NCBI GenBank assembly: GCA_016195915.1
Contig: JACPYS010000029.1
Location: 1-49,582, forward strand
Direction: 5' to 3'
Length of the DNA stretch: 49,582 nt
From: Betaproteobacteria bacterium
Lineage (GTDB): Bacteria; Pseudomonadota; Gammaproteobacteria; Burkholderiales; SG8-39
Under the pieces are notes generated by a model. That model did no database searches, was not told the origin of the DNA, and saw nothing but the letters and a program-made list of their open reading frames with translations. Below are positions 33,649 through 43,167 of the stretch, piece after piece. Each line of letters starts with the position of its first letter. The first letter of the stretch is position 1. The translations under genes were made by a program, and so were the position numbers.

Positions 33649-34322
33649 GCGATCCGGTCAAGGTCCTGCTGGTCGACGACCACACGCTGTTTCGCAAGGG
33701 ACTCGCAGAGCTGCTCGATGGGCGCGACGCGATTCGCGTGGTTGGTGCGACCGGAGACCACGAGGAAGCGCTGCGCCTGGCGCGCGAACTCGCGCCCGAT
33801 GTCGCGATCGTGGACCTCCACATGGAGCCGCACGGCGGGCTTTCGCTGTTGCGGCGCCTGCGCGAGTCCGGCTGGCGCGGCACCTGCCTGATTCTCACCG
33901 TGAGCGATTCCGGCGACGACATGGCAGACGCCATCGCGGGGGGCGCGCGCGGCTACCTGCTGAAGGACATGGAACCCGAGCAGCTGGTGGACGCAGTGCG
34001 GCGCGCGATGGGCGGAGAGACTGTGGTCGCACCGGCGATGACGTTGAAGCTGGTCGAGCTGCTGCATCCGCGGCGCGCGGCCGCGGCGAAAGAAACGCTG
34101 CTCAAGCAACTCACCCCGCGCGAGCGCGAGATCCTGCGCCACGTGGCGCTCGGCCAGACCAACAAGGCGATCGCCCGCGAACTCGACATCAGCCACGAGA
34201 CGGTGAAGCTGCATGTGCGGAAGATATTGTCGAAGCTGAAGTTGTCCTCGCGGGTGGAGGCTGCGGTGTTTGCGGTGGAGCATGGGGTGGCGGCGGCGCG
34301 GGGGGAGAGGGGCGGTCCTTGA
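33645..34322 (+). CDS. NarL/FixJ-family response regulator
   Basis: A 225-residue regulator. The receiver has VDDHTLFRKGLAELL, phospho-acceptor Asp in IVDLHMEPHGG and Lys in LLKDMEPEQL. The LuxR-type helix-turn-helix is LTPREREILRHVALGQTNKA...IARELDISHETVKLHVRKIL at about residues 155-200. The start overlaps the kinase stop by 4 bases (ATGA), so the pair is coupled. Targets are not visible; the upstream reductase gene and the divergent operon are candidates. Its stop faces the converging accessory island 31 bases away. Confidence 0.9.
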   Translation: MSDPVKVLLVDDHTLFRKGLAELLDGRDAIRVVGATGDHEEALRLARELAPDVAIVDLHMEPHGGLSLLRRLRESGWRGTCLILTVSDSGDDMADAIAGGARGYLLKDMEPEQLVDAVRRAMGGETVVAPAMTLKLVELLHPRRAAAAKETLLKQLTPREREILRHVALGQTNKAIARELDISHETVKLHVRKILSKLKLSSRVEAAVFAVEHGVAAARGERGGP

Positions 34323-34352
34323 CGCGGTGCACTGAGTCGATGCGCACCTTGC

Positions 34353-37300
34353 TCAACCAACGACCTCCAGCATTTCGGCTATGACTTGAACGCTGCTCTC
34401 ATCTTCGCAGGTCAATTCAATGGACTCAAAGTCGGGATTGTTCGGTTTCAAGGTGATATTCAGGTGCCGCCACGCTCCGTCTTCAGCGGTCACTTTCTCG
34501 CTCTGGTAGCGCTTCACGGTGTAGCGCTCGCCGGTTTCCGGATCGGGCGAATCGCGCAACTCCACGAGGACCGTTCTGCCCTGACGTGACCCGGTAACCG
34601 GTGTCGCGAAAAGGCAATATGCACCGTCTGGAATCGATGGTTCCATCGATTTCCCGACGACCTGTGCGACAAACATACCCGGCCGCAATCGATGATGGGT
34701 ATCGACCTCTACCCAGTCCCAGTCGTCGTCCTTCGCGTTCTTTGACTCGCTGAAGGCTCCGGCCGCTACTTTGAGTTGAACCAACGGTACACATTTCACG
34801 TACCGTTGCTCCGCACGCGGCCGCACGATACGCAGCACGACACCCTCGCGCGTTGCCTCACTTCCGTCCACCCGAGCAAACCAGGACGTATCACTGCGCA
34901 GCGAGTCCCGAAGTTTGTTTGCTCCGAGGTATCCGGCGAGCTTGCGGAACTGGCGCGCCATGGCTGCCTCATCGTGGAGATCGTGCGCAGCGATTTCGAT
35001 GACCTCGTAGGCATTGTTGCGCAGCCAGGTGCGAATGCGCTGGTCGTACTCTGCCGTCGCGGCATCGCCATGCAAGTGCCCACTCAACCCGTCGAGATAG
35101 ATGCACACCCCTTCATCCTCGCCATGATGCGGGGCGCGGTAGATAACGTCCGGCGTGGTCGTCCCCGTAGTTGTCCCAATGGCGCGATCGAGTCGAATCT
35201 GCCGGCCTCGAATTCCCTCCTCGAATCCCGCCGCCTTGAGCAGGTGACGCAGCCGGCGCTCGGCTTCGTTGACCGGGTGCGTTCCTTCTCCAGGTTCCTT
35301 CGAGGGCTGCTTCGCCGGTATCTCATGCGATAGCGACAAGCGCGGTCCCCATGCCGAGAGACGCTCCTGTGCTGCCTTTCGATCGAGATGCTTGTGGTAA
35401 TAGCCATTGCGGAACGTCTGCAGACAATCAATGCAGGAGGTTTCACAGGCTGATGGGCAGTCCTCCACGACTTCCCGGGCGACCGCGGCGATTTCCCAGA
35501 AACGCTCACAGAGTTGGTCGAGCAGACCGGATCCGCCAGGCATTGGGTCCCAAAGAAGAGCATCTACCTCGTCCCGGTCGACGTGACCAATGACCAGGAT
35601 CTGCAAGTCTTCCATATGCATGTCGAGTACACGGGTAGCGGCGAAGCGAAGCGCCTCCAGCACGCTGTACGCTGTCTTCTGATCCGGGCAGGCGGCAAGA
35701 GATAGGGCGTCCGCTACCACGTCGGCGTAGAAACCAATGGACGCGATCTTCCGGCCGCAACGCTCCTCGTGTGACTGTTCGAACTGGCCGCGCTGCCTGT
35801 CCGAGGAAAGTGGTGAGACGCTCTGCCCACAGACGGTACAGACCGGGTAGCCAAAGCGATCGAAGCGATTGATCGCGCTCGAAGCTCCGACGTTGACCAG
35901 CCTCAGCCGCACGCCGCGGCGGTGCTGCAGGCTCTGCGCGCCCCAGCGATATGCGCGCCCGCCGTTGTGCTGATCGCGCTCCAACCCATAGACCGCAACG
36001 CCCATCTGAAAGCGCAGTTCCTCTTCGTCGGAGATGTGAGACTGATGAACGAGGTCCACGTCGCAGACGGCGATTGCCTGCAACACCGTCCCGTCAAGCG
36101 TGCCGGGGGCGACACCCAGGTTCGTCTCCTTGACTGCCTGACGCTCGGTGGAAATCTCAAAGGTCGGCATCTCCGCCCGCTGCTCGTCGATATCCCGATG
36201 GAAACGCCGGGCGACAAAGCGGTTTCCATTGGCATAGATCAGATTGCCGGGCACGTACTCCCGCAAGGCAACGCTCGGCGGACGCGGAAGCGAAAACGCC
36301 TTTGCGCCGGTGCGCCAGAACGGAATCTCGGCTGTGCCCAAGACAGAACCCACTTCGAGTCCATAGCCGGGCAAAAAGCCTTCGGCCGCGAGTACGCCAA
36401 AGGTGTTTACGTCGTCATATCCTTCGGCCTCGCGGCGGGTACGCCGCGCCGTGCCCTTGAGCCGTTTGACGACCTCGTTACAACGACTGAACAGGGCTTC
36501 GTCTTCCAGGTCCAGGTCGCCCTGAACCGCGCGCACCGCGCTAAGGCGTTTGATCTGATCGAGCGCCCAGCGCAAGCGTCGCCCCAAGCGAGCGAGGACC
36601 GCTTCGAGTCCGCGTACCATTTCGCGAACATGCGCACGTAGTACCTCCAGCCGAGTAACTTCCGCGTCAGCCTCCGGCCATCCTTGCCGAAAAGCGCCCT
36701 CCACGTAGGCGACCAGATCGTCTGCGCTTCGGTCGATCAGCATTTGAAGCGGCGTCAGATCGAACGGCTTGTCCCTGACGAGGCCGCCGTCGAAGAGGTA
36801 AGCCGAAACCCTGTCGGGCAGGCAGGTCTTCAGCGTGTCCTCGATCTTCAGACGTTCCGCTTCGGATCGTGACGGATCGCGCGCGTACTGGTGTAGTCGC
36901 GTCATGACCGTCGCATGCACATGCTTTGCAACCATGAGGTCGTTGCGCAGATTGAACGCAGGCGGATCGACCCGGCCCGCGAGCAGCTTGAGCGGCTCGG
37001 CAAAGTACGCCCGGTCGTGCGACACCGGCCGGCAGTAAGTCAGGTCCACCGCCATGCGGTGGCGCCGTCCGGCCCTGCCCGCGCGTTGCCAGTAATTGGC
37101 CGGGAGCGGCGGCACGTTGCGCATGAGCACGGCATCGAGCTGGCCAATGTCCACACCGAGTTCCAGGGTTGGCGTACAGACGAAGGTGTTTATCGCCTCG
37201 GAGTCTCCCTTGAAGAGATTCTCAAGCCGCTCCCGCTCGTCGTGCGGAACCATGGCCGTGTGCTCCTCAGGCCGCAGCATCGAGTAGCCCTGATCGAGCA

Positions 37301-37501
37301 CTTGCAGGTCGTAGTTGTCCGGATCCTCGCGAATGAATTCGAGTGTCCCTTCAGGAGCGGCGATTGCCTGGTCTCGTCCAGTGAAAGCAGTCGTCGCATC
37401 TGCGAGAGCAGGCGCGCATCGGCGAACGGATAGGCCGTGAGCTGGTACCGCAGGAAACTGCGTACAACTTTCTCGGTGAAAACGATGGGGTTCAGTGCCA
37501 T
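34353..37501 (-). pseudogene. DUF1998 helicase with nuclease-like and S24-like domains, internally deleted
   Basis: Remnant of a very large SF2 helicase. A short N-terminus (MALNPIVFTEKVVRSFLRYQ, from 37501) is followed near 37350 by a jump into another frame (GTLEFIREDPDNY...), so the DEAD/ATP-binding half is missing. The remaining chain has helicase motif V (TPTLELGVDIG) and VI (QRAGRAGRR), a DUF1998 zinc cluster CPSACETSCIDC near 35440, a nuclease-like segment (TPDVIYR...GVCIYLDGL...YEVIEIAAHDL) and a LexA/S24-like C-terminus with GKSMEPSIPDGAY and YTVKRY, the Ser and Lys of that family. Without motif I it cannot be an active helicase. Similar helicases occur in DISARM, Druantia and MrfA-type systems. 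Confidence 0.8.
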
Positions 37502-37534
37502 GACGAAGGCCCTCGCGGCCGGCTTCGAGTCCGC

Positions 37535-37993
37535 TCAGGCACTCAGTGACCTCAGGATTTTGGCTTTTTCCGCTTGGGACAGGGTTGTTGCGAACTTGAC
37601 CGCTGCGATGACCTGGTCTTTGACCGCGTCGCTGATCTGCCCCTCAATGGCCCCGACATTTGCCGTGACTTCTCGGAGTACATCATCGCGCCGCAAGCGA
37701 AGCAATTTATCGCACGCCAGGTATGAATCCCGTTTCAGGTACGCGTGGCCCGACACGTCGATTTTTACCTGGCATTTCAACAGGTGCGGACGCGCGGCTA
37801 TGAAGGGGTGAATCGTGGAATTGACGATGAACAGGCAGTAATCCGGATCATCGTCCGCTACCAGAACAAGAAACTTCGGCTTGGTGGTCTCGGGAAATTT
37901 GACTTCGATCCGAAGGATACAGCCCGGTACCAGCTTCGTTTCGGCAAATACGCGGCGCTTCTCGGCCGGGAAATGATCCCCCAGCCGGGCCAT
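37535..37993 (-). CDS. Putative toxin, partner of Panacea antitoxin
   Basis: A 152-residue protein. Its core (PGCILRIEVKFPETTKPKFL and DYCLFIVNSTIHPFIAARPH, then SYLACDKLLRL) looks like the beta-rich PemK/MazF-like fold, with a helical C-terminus. It overlaps the Panacea gene by 1 base (TAATG) and lies 34 bases before the helicase remnant. Panacea-domain antitoxins are paired with many unrelated toxins, so position is the main argument. I cannot name the toxin family with certainty. Both genes of the pair appear intact. Confidence 0.65.
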   Translation of the reverse strand: MARLGDHFPAEKRRVFAETKLVPGCILRIEVKFPETTKPKFLVLVADDDPDYCLFIVNSTIHPFIAARPHLLKCQVKIDVSGHAYLKRDSYLACDKLLRLRRDDVLREVTANVGAIEGQISDAVKDQVIAAVKFATTLSQAEKAKILRSLSA

Positions 37994-38520
37994 TAACGTG
38001 CGCGGAGATAAGCGACCAGGTCGCTTGAGTTTGGAAGCGTCCGCGCGATCGATTCAACCGATATCGATTGATTCTGATCGACGCTCGCCCATGCCGCATC
38101 GTGTGTCACGTCGGTCAACTGCCCAAAAGTCTTTTGACCATACTTCTTGATTGTCCGATCAAGGCAATCAATTTCAGACGCCGCGAGAACGTCCTCATTC
38201 GCCTTCCGTTTGGGCTTAACGTATCTGCCCGATCGGACGCGCAGCGATTCTTTGATGAGGGCATCTACATCCGGGTCGATGGTTTCCCGGTTGTCGGCAA
38301 CTTTCATCATGTTGTAAATCGCCGACGGCACGGGGCCGTACTCCATGGCGACGTAGTGATCCCCGCAGATCAGGCGCCCGAAATGCTGCAGGTGCCTCTT
38401 ATCCGCCAAGTAGAGGATCTTGGAGACGCTATGGAGTGACGCGGCTTTGAGATGGCCGGCTATGTAGAGAATGACCTCTAAAGCCTTGTCTCGATCGAAT
38501 GTTCTGACGTGTGCTGGCAT
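37993..38520 (-). CDS. Panacea (SocA/DUF4065) domain antitoxin
   Basis: A 175-residue protein with the Panacea domain: KALEVILYIAGHL, KILYLADKRHLQHFGRLICG and YGPVPSAIYNMM, the classic SocA-like motif (residues about 10-75). Panacea proteins act as chaperone-like antitoxins that bind varied toxins. I start it at 38520, where GGAAGGGGG ends 9 bases upstream; an in-frame ATG at 38607 would add 29 unlikely residues. The toxin gene follows with a 1-base overlap. Confidence 0.85.
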   Translation of the reverse strand: MPAHVRTFDRDKALEVILYIAGHLKAASLHSVSKILYLADKRHLQHFGRLICGDHYVAMEYGPVPSAIYNMMKVADNRETIDPDVDALIKESLRVRSGRYVKPKRKANEDVLAASEIDCLDRTIKKYGQKTFGQLTDVTHDAAWASVDQNQSISVESIARTLPNSSDLVAYLRAR

Positions 38521-38640
38521 GCTCGAAAACCCCCTTCCCGGTGCGGTGCCTGAAGGCAATGGCATGTCTGACGGGACAAATTGTAGCACCTCAGGGGTGG
38601 CCGGCATTAGTGCGCAAGAACATTGTGCGGGACGGTCTCT

Positions 38641-40983
38641 TTAGAGTTCTATCAGGTGAATGCGTCCATCGGTGGCCCGACGGGCCACCTCGACCAGATG
38701 ACTGTGACGGGTAAGGACGATTACCTGCGTTTTGGTCGCGAGGTGCGCCAATGCGGCAAGGCCGGCCCCAGCGCGGTCGTCGTCCCAGTTGATGAAGAGG
38801 TCATCCGCGATGAACGGGAGTGGTGTCCCTTGCTCCAAATGGAGTTCGAGCGCAGCAAGCCGTAGAGCCATGTAAAGCTGGTCCTCTGTAATGGAGTTCG
38901 AGCGCAGCAAGCCGTAGAGCCATGTAAAGCTGGTCCTCTGTGCCAGTGCTCAGCCCCTTGATAGTGACGAGGGCACCCTCGGCGTTACGCGCGTCGAGGG
39001 ACACTGGCTCAGCCTCAAAATCAACCACAAGTTTCGAGTAGCCACCCAGCGTCAGTTGCGAAAAAGTCTCACTGGCCCGTTTAAGCAATGGCTCCTGTCG
39101 TTCCTCGCGGTAGCGTTCGACCGCCCATTTAAGGAGTTTGGCGCCTACGGTGATACGAACGTATTCATCGACCGCATCGCCCATCAAAAGGAGGGCATCT
39201 TGCCGTTCGGATTCGGCTCTGGCGGCATCGTCTTGCCCAGCGATCTTGTCGAATTCGTCTTGTGCTTGGGTGCGCCGCGCGATACACGCATCGCGCTTTG
39301 CTTCAGCCGCATCGCGCGCATTGCGGACTTCCAACAGCTGCGCCGCGATCTGCGTCAGGTCCTCGCTTGCGATTTCCGATTCCAGCTGTTCCAACGGCAG
39401 CCCGTCACCGCTTTTCAGCGCCGCCGCTCGTGCGTCGCGAACACGCAGCTCAACCTCCCTGAAGGCGTTGGACGCGCCGATTGCAGCGCGTAGCGCTTCG
39501 ACGGTTTGGATCTGCGCGGCATCGAAAAGCGGCTTGATTTTTGATGCGGCGATGGTTTCGGCCTGCTTGGCGGCCGCGATTTCCTGTCGAGTTTTGGCAA
39601 TGGCGGCGGTGAGCCGGATGTGGCGGTCCTCATCCTGCTGCGCCATACGCAGCAACTCACCCAAGCTAGCCGCTATTTCGACTGGGGCATATCCAACACA
39701 CTCTGCCGCGTACTGGCCTGCGATCGTGCGCGCATCGTCGGTAAAGCGATTGATCTCCTGCCTCATTGGATCAATGCGGCTGGTTTGCTGATCCTGGATG
39801 TAACGGCATGCCTCTTCTATCTCGCCGAATGTAGAGAGCGCCTTGGCGGCACCAGCCGCCCCGATGTCGGCGGCAAGACCGGCCGCGGAGATGTGCCGAG
39901 CCCAGTCGGATGACCATTGCTTTAAGGCTAGGTCGGCGGCAGCCGCTTGCTGGTTAAGGGTGGGCGTGGCCAGCGCCGCCGCGTCCCTCTGCTCTTGCAG
40001 GCTTTTGAGCCGGGCGCGATCATCGGCTTGGCCTGCCTGCAACCCCTCTGCGTGAAGGATCAGGGTCGTGAGATCGGCGGCATCCAAACCAGCAACGCCA
40101 AGCTCCGCGAGAGCGCTACGAAGCGCCTGCTCCTGTCCGTCTGCGCGGGTTTGTAAGGCATTCTGCTGAGCGGTGGCGTCGTCCGCGGTCTGCGCGACGA
40201 GCAGCGCCTTGTCGCGGTTCTGCGACCACGGCGTGAGCCGGTCCAGCGTAAGGCCGGGAAGTCCGAGTGCCGTCATTCGCGCCTGCCACGTGGCGTCGAA
40301 TTCCGACAGCTCCCTGTTGGTCTCCGCAGCTTGGCGTCCATGCCAAGGCGCCGGCGCAGCGCGTGGGTCTCGGCGCGGTCCACCAGATCGAACGGCAACG
40401 CGAACTTGTCCGACATTTCGTCGCGCCATTGAAGACGCAGCGAAGCCGGCGTGAGGATTAGAACCCGCTGGATCCGGCGGCGCAGCAAAAGCTCGCTCAA
40501 AATCAGACCAGCCTCGATTGTCTTTCCCAGACCCACATCATCTGCGATCAACAAGTTGACGCGCGGCATACGCAGCGCCTTCAGAAGCGGTACGAGCTGA
40601 AAATCCTCCACTTGCACTGCGCCATGAAACGGACTTGATATCGGGAGACGTTCGAGTGGGCCGCTACTTTCCGGGTCAAGGAAAGGCGTGGCCGCGGTCC
40701 AGCGGGATGCGCGGAGCAACGCGTCGAAGTCTTCGCCCGGCATCGGATCAGTCTTTCCAACGTCCGGAAGCGCCGTGGGCTCGAGCAGGATCTTTCTGGG
40801 CTCAAGCTCCCACAGGAGCTGTTCCTCGACGGGGAGTTGGTCGTCCTTGTATTCGAGATGAACGAGGTGCAGCCGCCCACTCTCTCCGTCAAAGGGCTCC
40901 ACCGCGGATACGATCCCACGACGATTGCGCACGGTGGCAAACATGCCGGTGCGCGGAACTTGCCCGGACTGCGATATGGTCAT
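38641..40983 (-). pseudogene. SNF2-type helicase N-terminus joined to YhaN/SbcC-like ATPase C-terminus
   Basis: Two unrelated gene fragments joined by a deletion. From 40983 to about 40345 the frame encodes the first 210 residues of an SNF2/DrmD-like helicase, with [15 protein letters not shown] (motif I) and [18 protein letters not shown] (motif Ia), but the DExx box and everything after is gone. At about 40340 the reading shifts into the C-terminal half of an SMC-like ATPase: long coiled coil, then signature LSTGTEDQLYMALRLAALEL and Walker B PFIADDLFINWDDD, ending HLIEL at 38641. Its Walker A half is missing. A 52-base duplication (38838-38941) breaks the frame again. Neither protein can be functional. 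Confidence 0.8.
38838..38941. repeat. 52-bp perfect tandem duplication
   Basis: AATGGAGTTCGAGCGCAGCA (38838-38857) recurs at 38890, and the identity runs through the full 52-base unit, two copies head to tail. It lies in the ATPase signature region. Because 52 is not a multiple of 3, it frameshifts the ATPase; removing one copy restores the frame through Walker B to the natural stop at 38641. Confidence 0.95.
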
Positions 40984-41539
40984 CGTATTGAAAACGCGCG
41001 TGGCGGAGGAAAACCGATAAACGGGCTCGGCACCGACGCACTCGACGGTGGTTGTTCGAGCGTGCGCACTCGCTCCCTTTTCGTGCTAATTCTTTGGCGC
41101 GGCATTGTTGAGATTGGACACTATTCGCCGGTGCCCAAAGGTCCGTGCGAAGAATACCCCTGTTCCGTTTCGCAAACTGGGTATCGTGGTCGAGCGTCAG
41201 GTGCACGGCGCGAGCCAGTCGTCAGAAGTTGCGGCTAGCGGCCAAGGCGTTTGCCGAAGCGGTTTAATCCCGCTTTCCTGTACCACTCCTCGACCTTAGC
41301 GGCGAAGTATTCCGCGACCAGCAGCGACAATCAGTCCTTCTTACGAGGATTGATTTAGCTATTTCAATACCGCACGCAAGGCCAGATTGGCCGAGCGAAC
41401 GACGATTGGCGTTAAACATATCGTCCTTCCCCGGCACAGCAGCGCGCGGCCTCAAACTAGTCGTTGGTGAGATTCTCGAAACACAGACGGATGCGGCGGC
41501 GGAGTTCGTCCTGCCGTTGCTCCATCAAAGCGCACCAAC
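40984..41539. other. Gene-poor stretch upstream of SNF2 remnant
   Basis: About 550 bases with no convincing gene. The minus strand holds a short open segment (AEYFAAKVEEWYRKAGLNRF, about 41310-41240) that could be the tail of a lost protein, but I do not recognise it. No repeats or strong hairpin were seen. It probably represents debris of the deleted accessory genes. Confidence 0.4.
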
Positions 41540-41920
41540 TCAACCCATCCCCTTCGCCGGCAGCAACAACAACTTCGGATTGTCCGGAGATACCACGAAA
41601 CCGAAGCGGTAGTAGTAGCCTGCCACGTGCTCATCGATGGCATCGACGAACAGGCCAATACCGCCGGCCTCGGCGTAGATTCGCTGCGCCCGGGTCAGGG
41701 CATTGACCAGCAACAAATCGCCGGGCCCGTACCCTGATATTGTTTGTCGACAGCCAGACGGCCCAATCTGACTCCAGGAATCCGCCGTGGCAGCTTCCTG
41801 CGCCACGTTTCCGGCAGGTCGCGGTTTTCCAGTTCGGCCAACGTCAGCGCGTAATCGCCGCAAACATTATCCCCGCTTCCTCACGAGTGGCGACAAACGT
41901 CTTCGACCGCCCCTTGTCCT
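41540..41920 (-). pseudogene. GNAT acetyltransferase toxin (TacT-like) remnant
   Basis: The C-terminal half of a GNAT-type toxin can be read only by changing frame twice. TFVATREEAGIMFA (from about 41911) continues after a 1-base loss near 41860 as GDYALTLAELENRDLPETWR and ...PGVRLGRLAVDKQYQGTG, then after a 1-base loss near 41733 as GDLLLVNALTRAQRIYAEAG and GYYYRFGFVVSPDN to the stop at 41540. The acetyl-CoA-binding Q/RxxGxG/A loop is in the broken section. TacT toxins acetylate charged tRNA. The N-terminus is also missing. Confidence 0.75.
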
Positions 41921-42126
41921 GATGCTGGCAGCCAATTCCAGTCGCGCGGCGATAGTCGAATGAGCTCCTCGCGCTCAATAACGGCTTGGGCCTCGTTCAG
42001 CGCTGACTGCACCAGAAACTGACTCACTGTGGCACCGGCGAGCGCCGCAGCGCGGCACAGCGTTTCATATACGTCATGCGGCACGCGAGTGGCGATACGG
42101 TGCTGCTCGGAAATGGCGGTTCTCAT
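41881..42126 (-). pseudogene. DUF1778 antitoxin (TacA-like), truncated
   Basis: An 81-residue frame starting MRTAISEQHRIATRVPHDVY with the ribbon-helix-helix of DUF1778 antitoxins and continuing to IEREELIRLSPRDWNW at about residue 67. The usual C-terminal toxin-binding segment is replaced by read-through into the out-of-frame start of the toxin, so a deletion has joined the two genes. DNA binding may survive, but neutralisation probably does not. Confidence 0.7.
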
Positions 42127-42157
42127 CACATTTCACCGTCGGAGAATGGTGCTGCGC

Positions 42158-42595
42158 TCATGCCAGTTCCGGCTTGTTAGACTGTAGCCAAGTCCGCATG
42201 TGAGCCAGCAAGGCGGTCGCACTGGCCACGCACTCGTTGACCGTCGATTCGGGCACGAGGTCGCCCGAGTAGTCAGACTGGTTGCGCTGCTTGCGCAATG
42301 CATCGAGCACGCGCACCTGTTCGGGCGCCAGAGCGACCGCGAGCGTCAGGGACCGGATCGCGGTCTGATGATGGCCGGGGCGGCTGGTGAGGGTGCGATA
42401 GCCATTGGCATACAGTGCAAGCATGGCAAGTTGCATGATCGCCTTGTAGCCGACGTCGAAGCGTGTCTCTGCGCTCAGGCCGGCGAGCCGCGCATCGGCC
42501 AAGTTGCGCTCAGCCGCCGCCAACATTTTTGCCGTTTGCGCCCGCTCCGGCGCGACAGCGTCAAGACTGATGCCGAGCAAGTTCTGCAAGGTCAT
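42158..42595 (-). CDS. HEPN-domain protein, partner of MNT
   Basis: A 145-residue helical HEPN protein (RFDVGYKAIMQLAMLALYAN, then VLDALRKQRNQSDYSG). In many HEPN toxins the ribonuclease motif is R-x4-6-H; here the corresponding stretch RNQSDY has no histidine, so classic RNase activity is doubtful. I start it at ATG 42595; a TTG 4 codons upstream is possible. It overlaps the nucleotidyltransferase gene by 35 bases, the typical layout of a MNT-HEPN pair. In such pairs the MNT modifies or inhibits the HEPN protein. Confidence 0.75.
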   Translation of the reverse strand: MTLQNLLGISLDAVAPERAQTAKMLAAAERNLADARLAGLSAETRFDVGYKAIMQLAMLALYANGYRTLTSRPGHHQTAIRSLTLAVALAPEQVRVLDALRKQRNQSDYSGDLVPESTVNECVASATALLAHMRTWLQSNKPELA

Positions 42596-43163
42596 TATCG
42601 TTTCCAATCAGGAAAATCTTCGGCTTGGCAAGCACGTCGCGCAGGAACGGCTCCACCGCCGCCTTGGTTGCAAACTCCGCTGCCGTAAACACCTTCGGAT
42701 TCACCTCTCGCCCCAAGGTTGCCTGAGTCGGGAAAATCATTTCCACCGCCTCTGCAAAACCGATATCGCCGATCAGCAGCAGATCGACGTCACTGGCGCC
42801 GATTTCACGCCCCTGCGCCATGGAACCAAAGACAAACGCGACCCGCAATTGCGCTGCAGCCGGCGCCAGCGCCTCCGCAAGCACGTCGGCCAGACCCGAG
42901 GTTTTTCGGAGAATGCCCGCCACTTCATTGAACACCGGGCAGGACGTGTCGGCTCTGTACACCTGCTGGTTGCCGCGCTTTTCGCGCTTGAGCAACCCCA
43001 CATCGGCCAGTCTTTTCAGCTCGCGCGTGAGGGTCCCGGCAGGCAGGCCCGTGCGTCGCGCGATTTCCCGTCCGTGCAACGCTTCGTCGGGGCGTAGCAG
43101 CAGCAGTCCCAGTACGCGGCGGCGATACCTCGGGAGGAGAGTGGAGGCTAAGGTTTGATGCAT
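42561..43163 (-). CDS. Nucleotidyltransferase (MNT) with N-terminal winged HTH
   Basis: A 200-residue protein. Residues 15-80 are a winged helix-turn-helix (LHGREIARRTGLPAGTLTRE, LADVGLLKREKRGNQQVYRA). Residues 100-150 carry the minimal nucleotidyltransferase motif GSMAQGREIGASDVDLLLIG with its GSx(10)DxD-type metal residues intact. It is the antitoxin-like half of the MNT-HEPN pair and, because of the DNA-binding domain, probably regulates its own promoter. A palindrome lies 5 bases before the start codon. Confidence 0.8.
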   Translation of the reverse strand: MHQTLASTLLPRYRRRVLGLLLLRPDEALHGREIARRTGLPAGTLTRELKRLADVGLLKREKRGNQQVYRADTSCPVFNEVAGILRKTSGLADVLAEALAPAAAQLRVAFVFGSMAQGREIGASDVDLLLIGDIGFAEAVEMIFPTQATLGREVNPKVFTAAEFATKAAVEPFLRDVLAKPKIFLIGNDNDLAELARHQS

Positions 43164-43167
43164 TTAT

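Noticed and set aside
34353-37501. Calling the helicase remnant a DISARM or Druantia gene
   Set aside because: DUF1998 and helicase motifs are shared by several systems, the diagnostic partner genes are absent, and the S24-like tail is not part of the described proteins I know.
38838-38941. Tandem repeat as a CRISPR array
   Set aside because: Only two copies, no spacers, and the repeat lies inside a coding region.
41264-41455. Short minus-strand frame of 63 codons
   Set aside because: Arg/Ser-rich composition, no ribosome site and no family resemblance.
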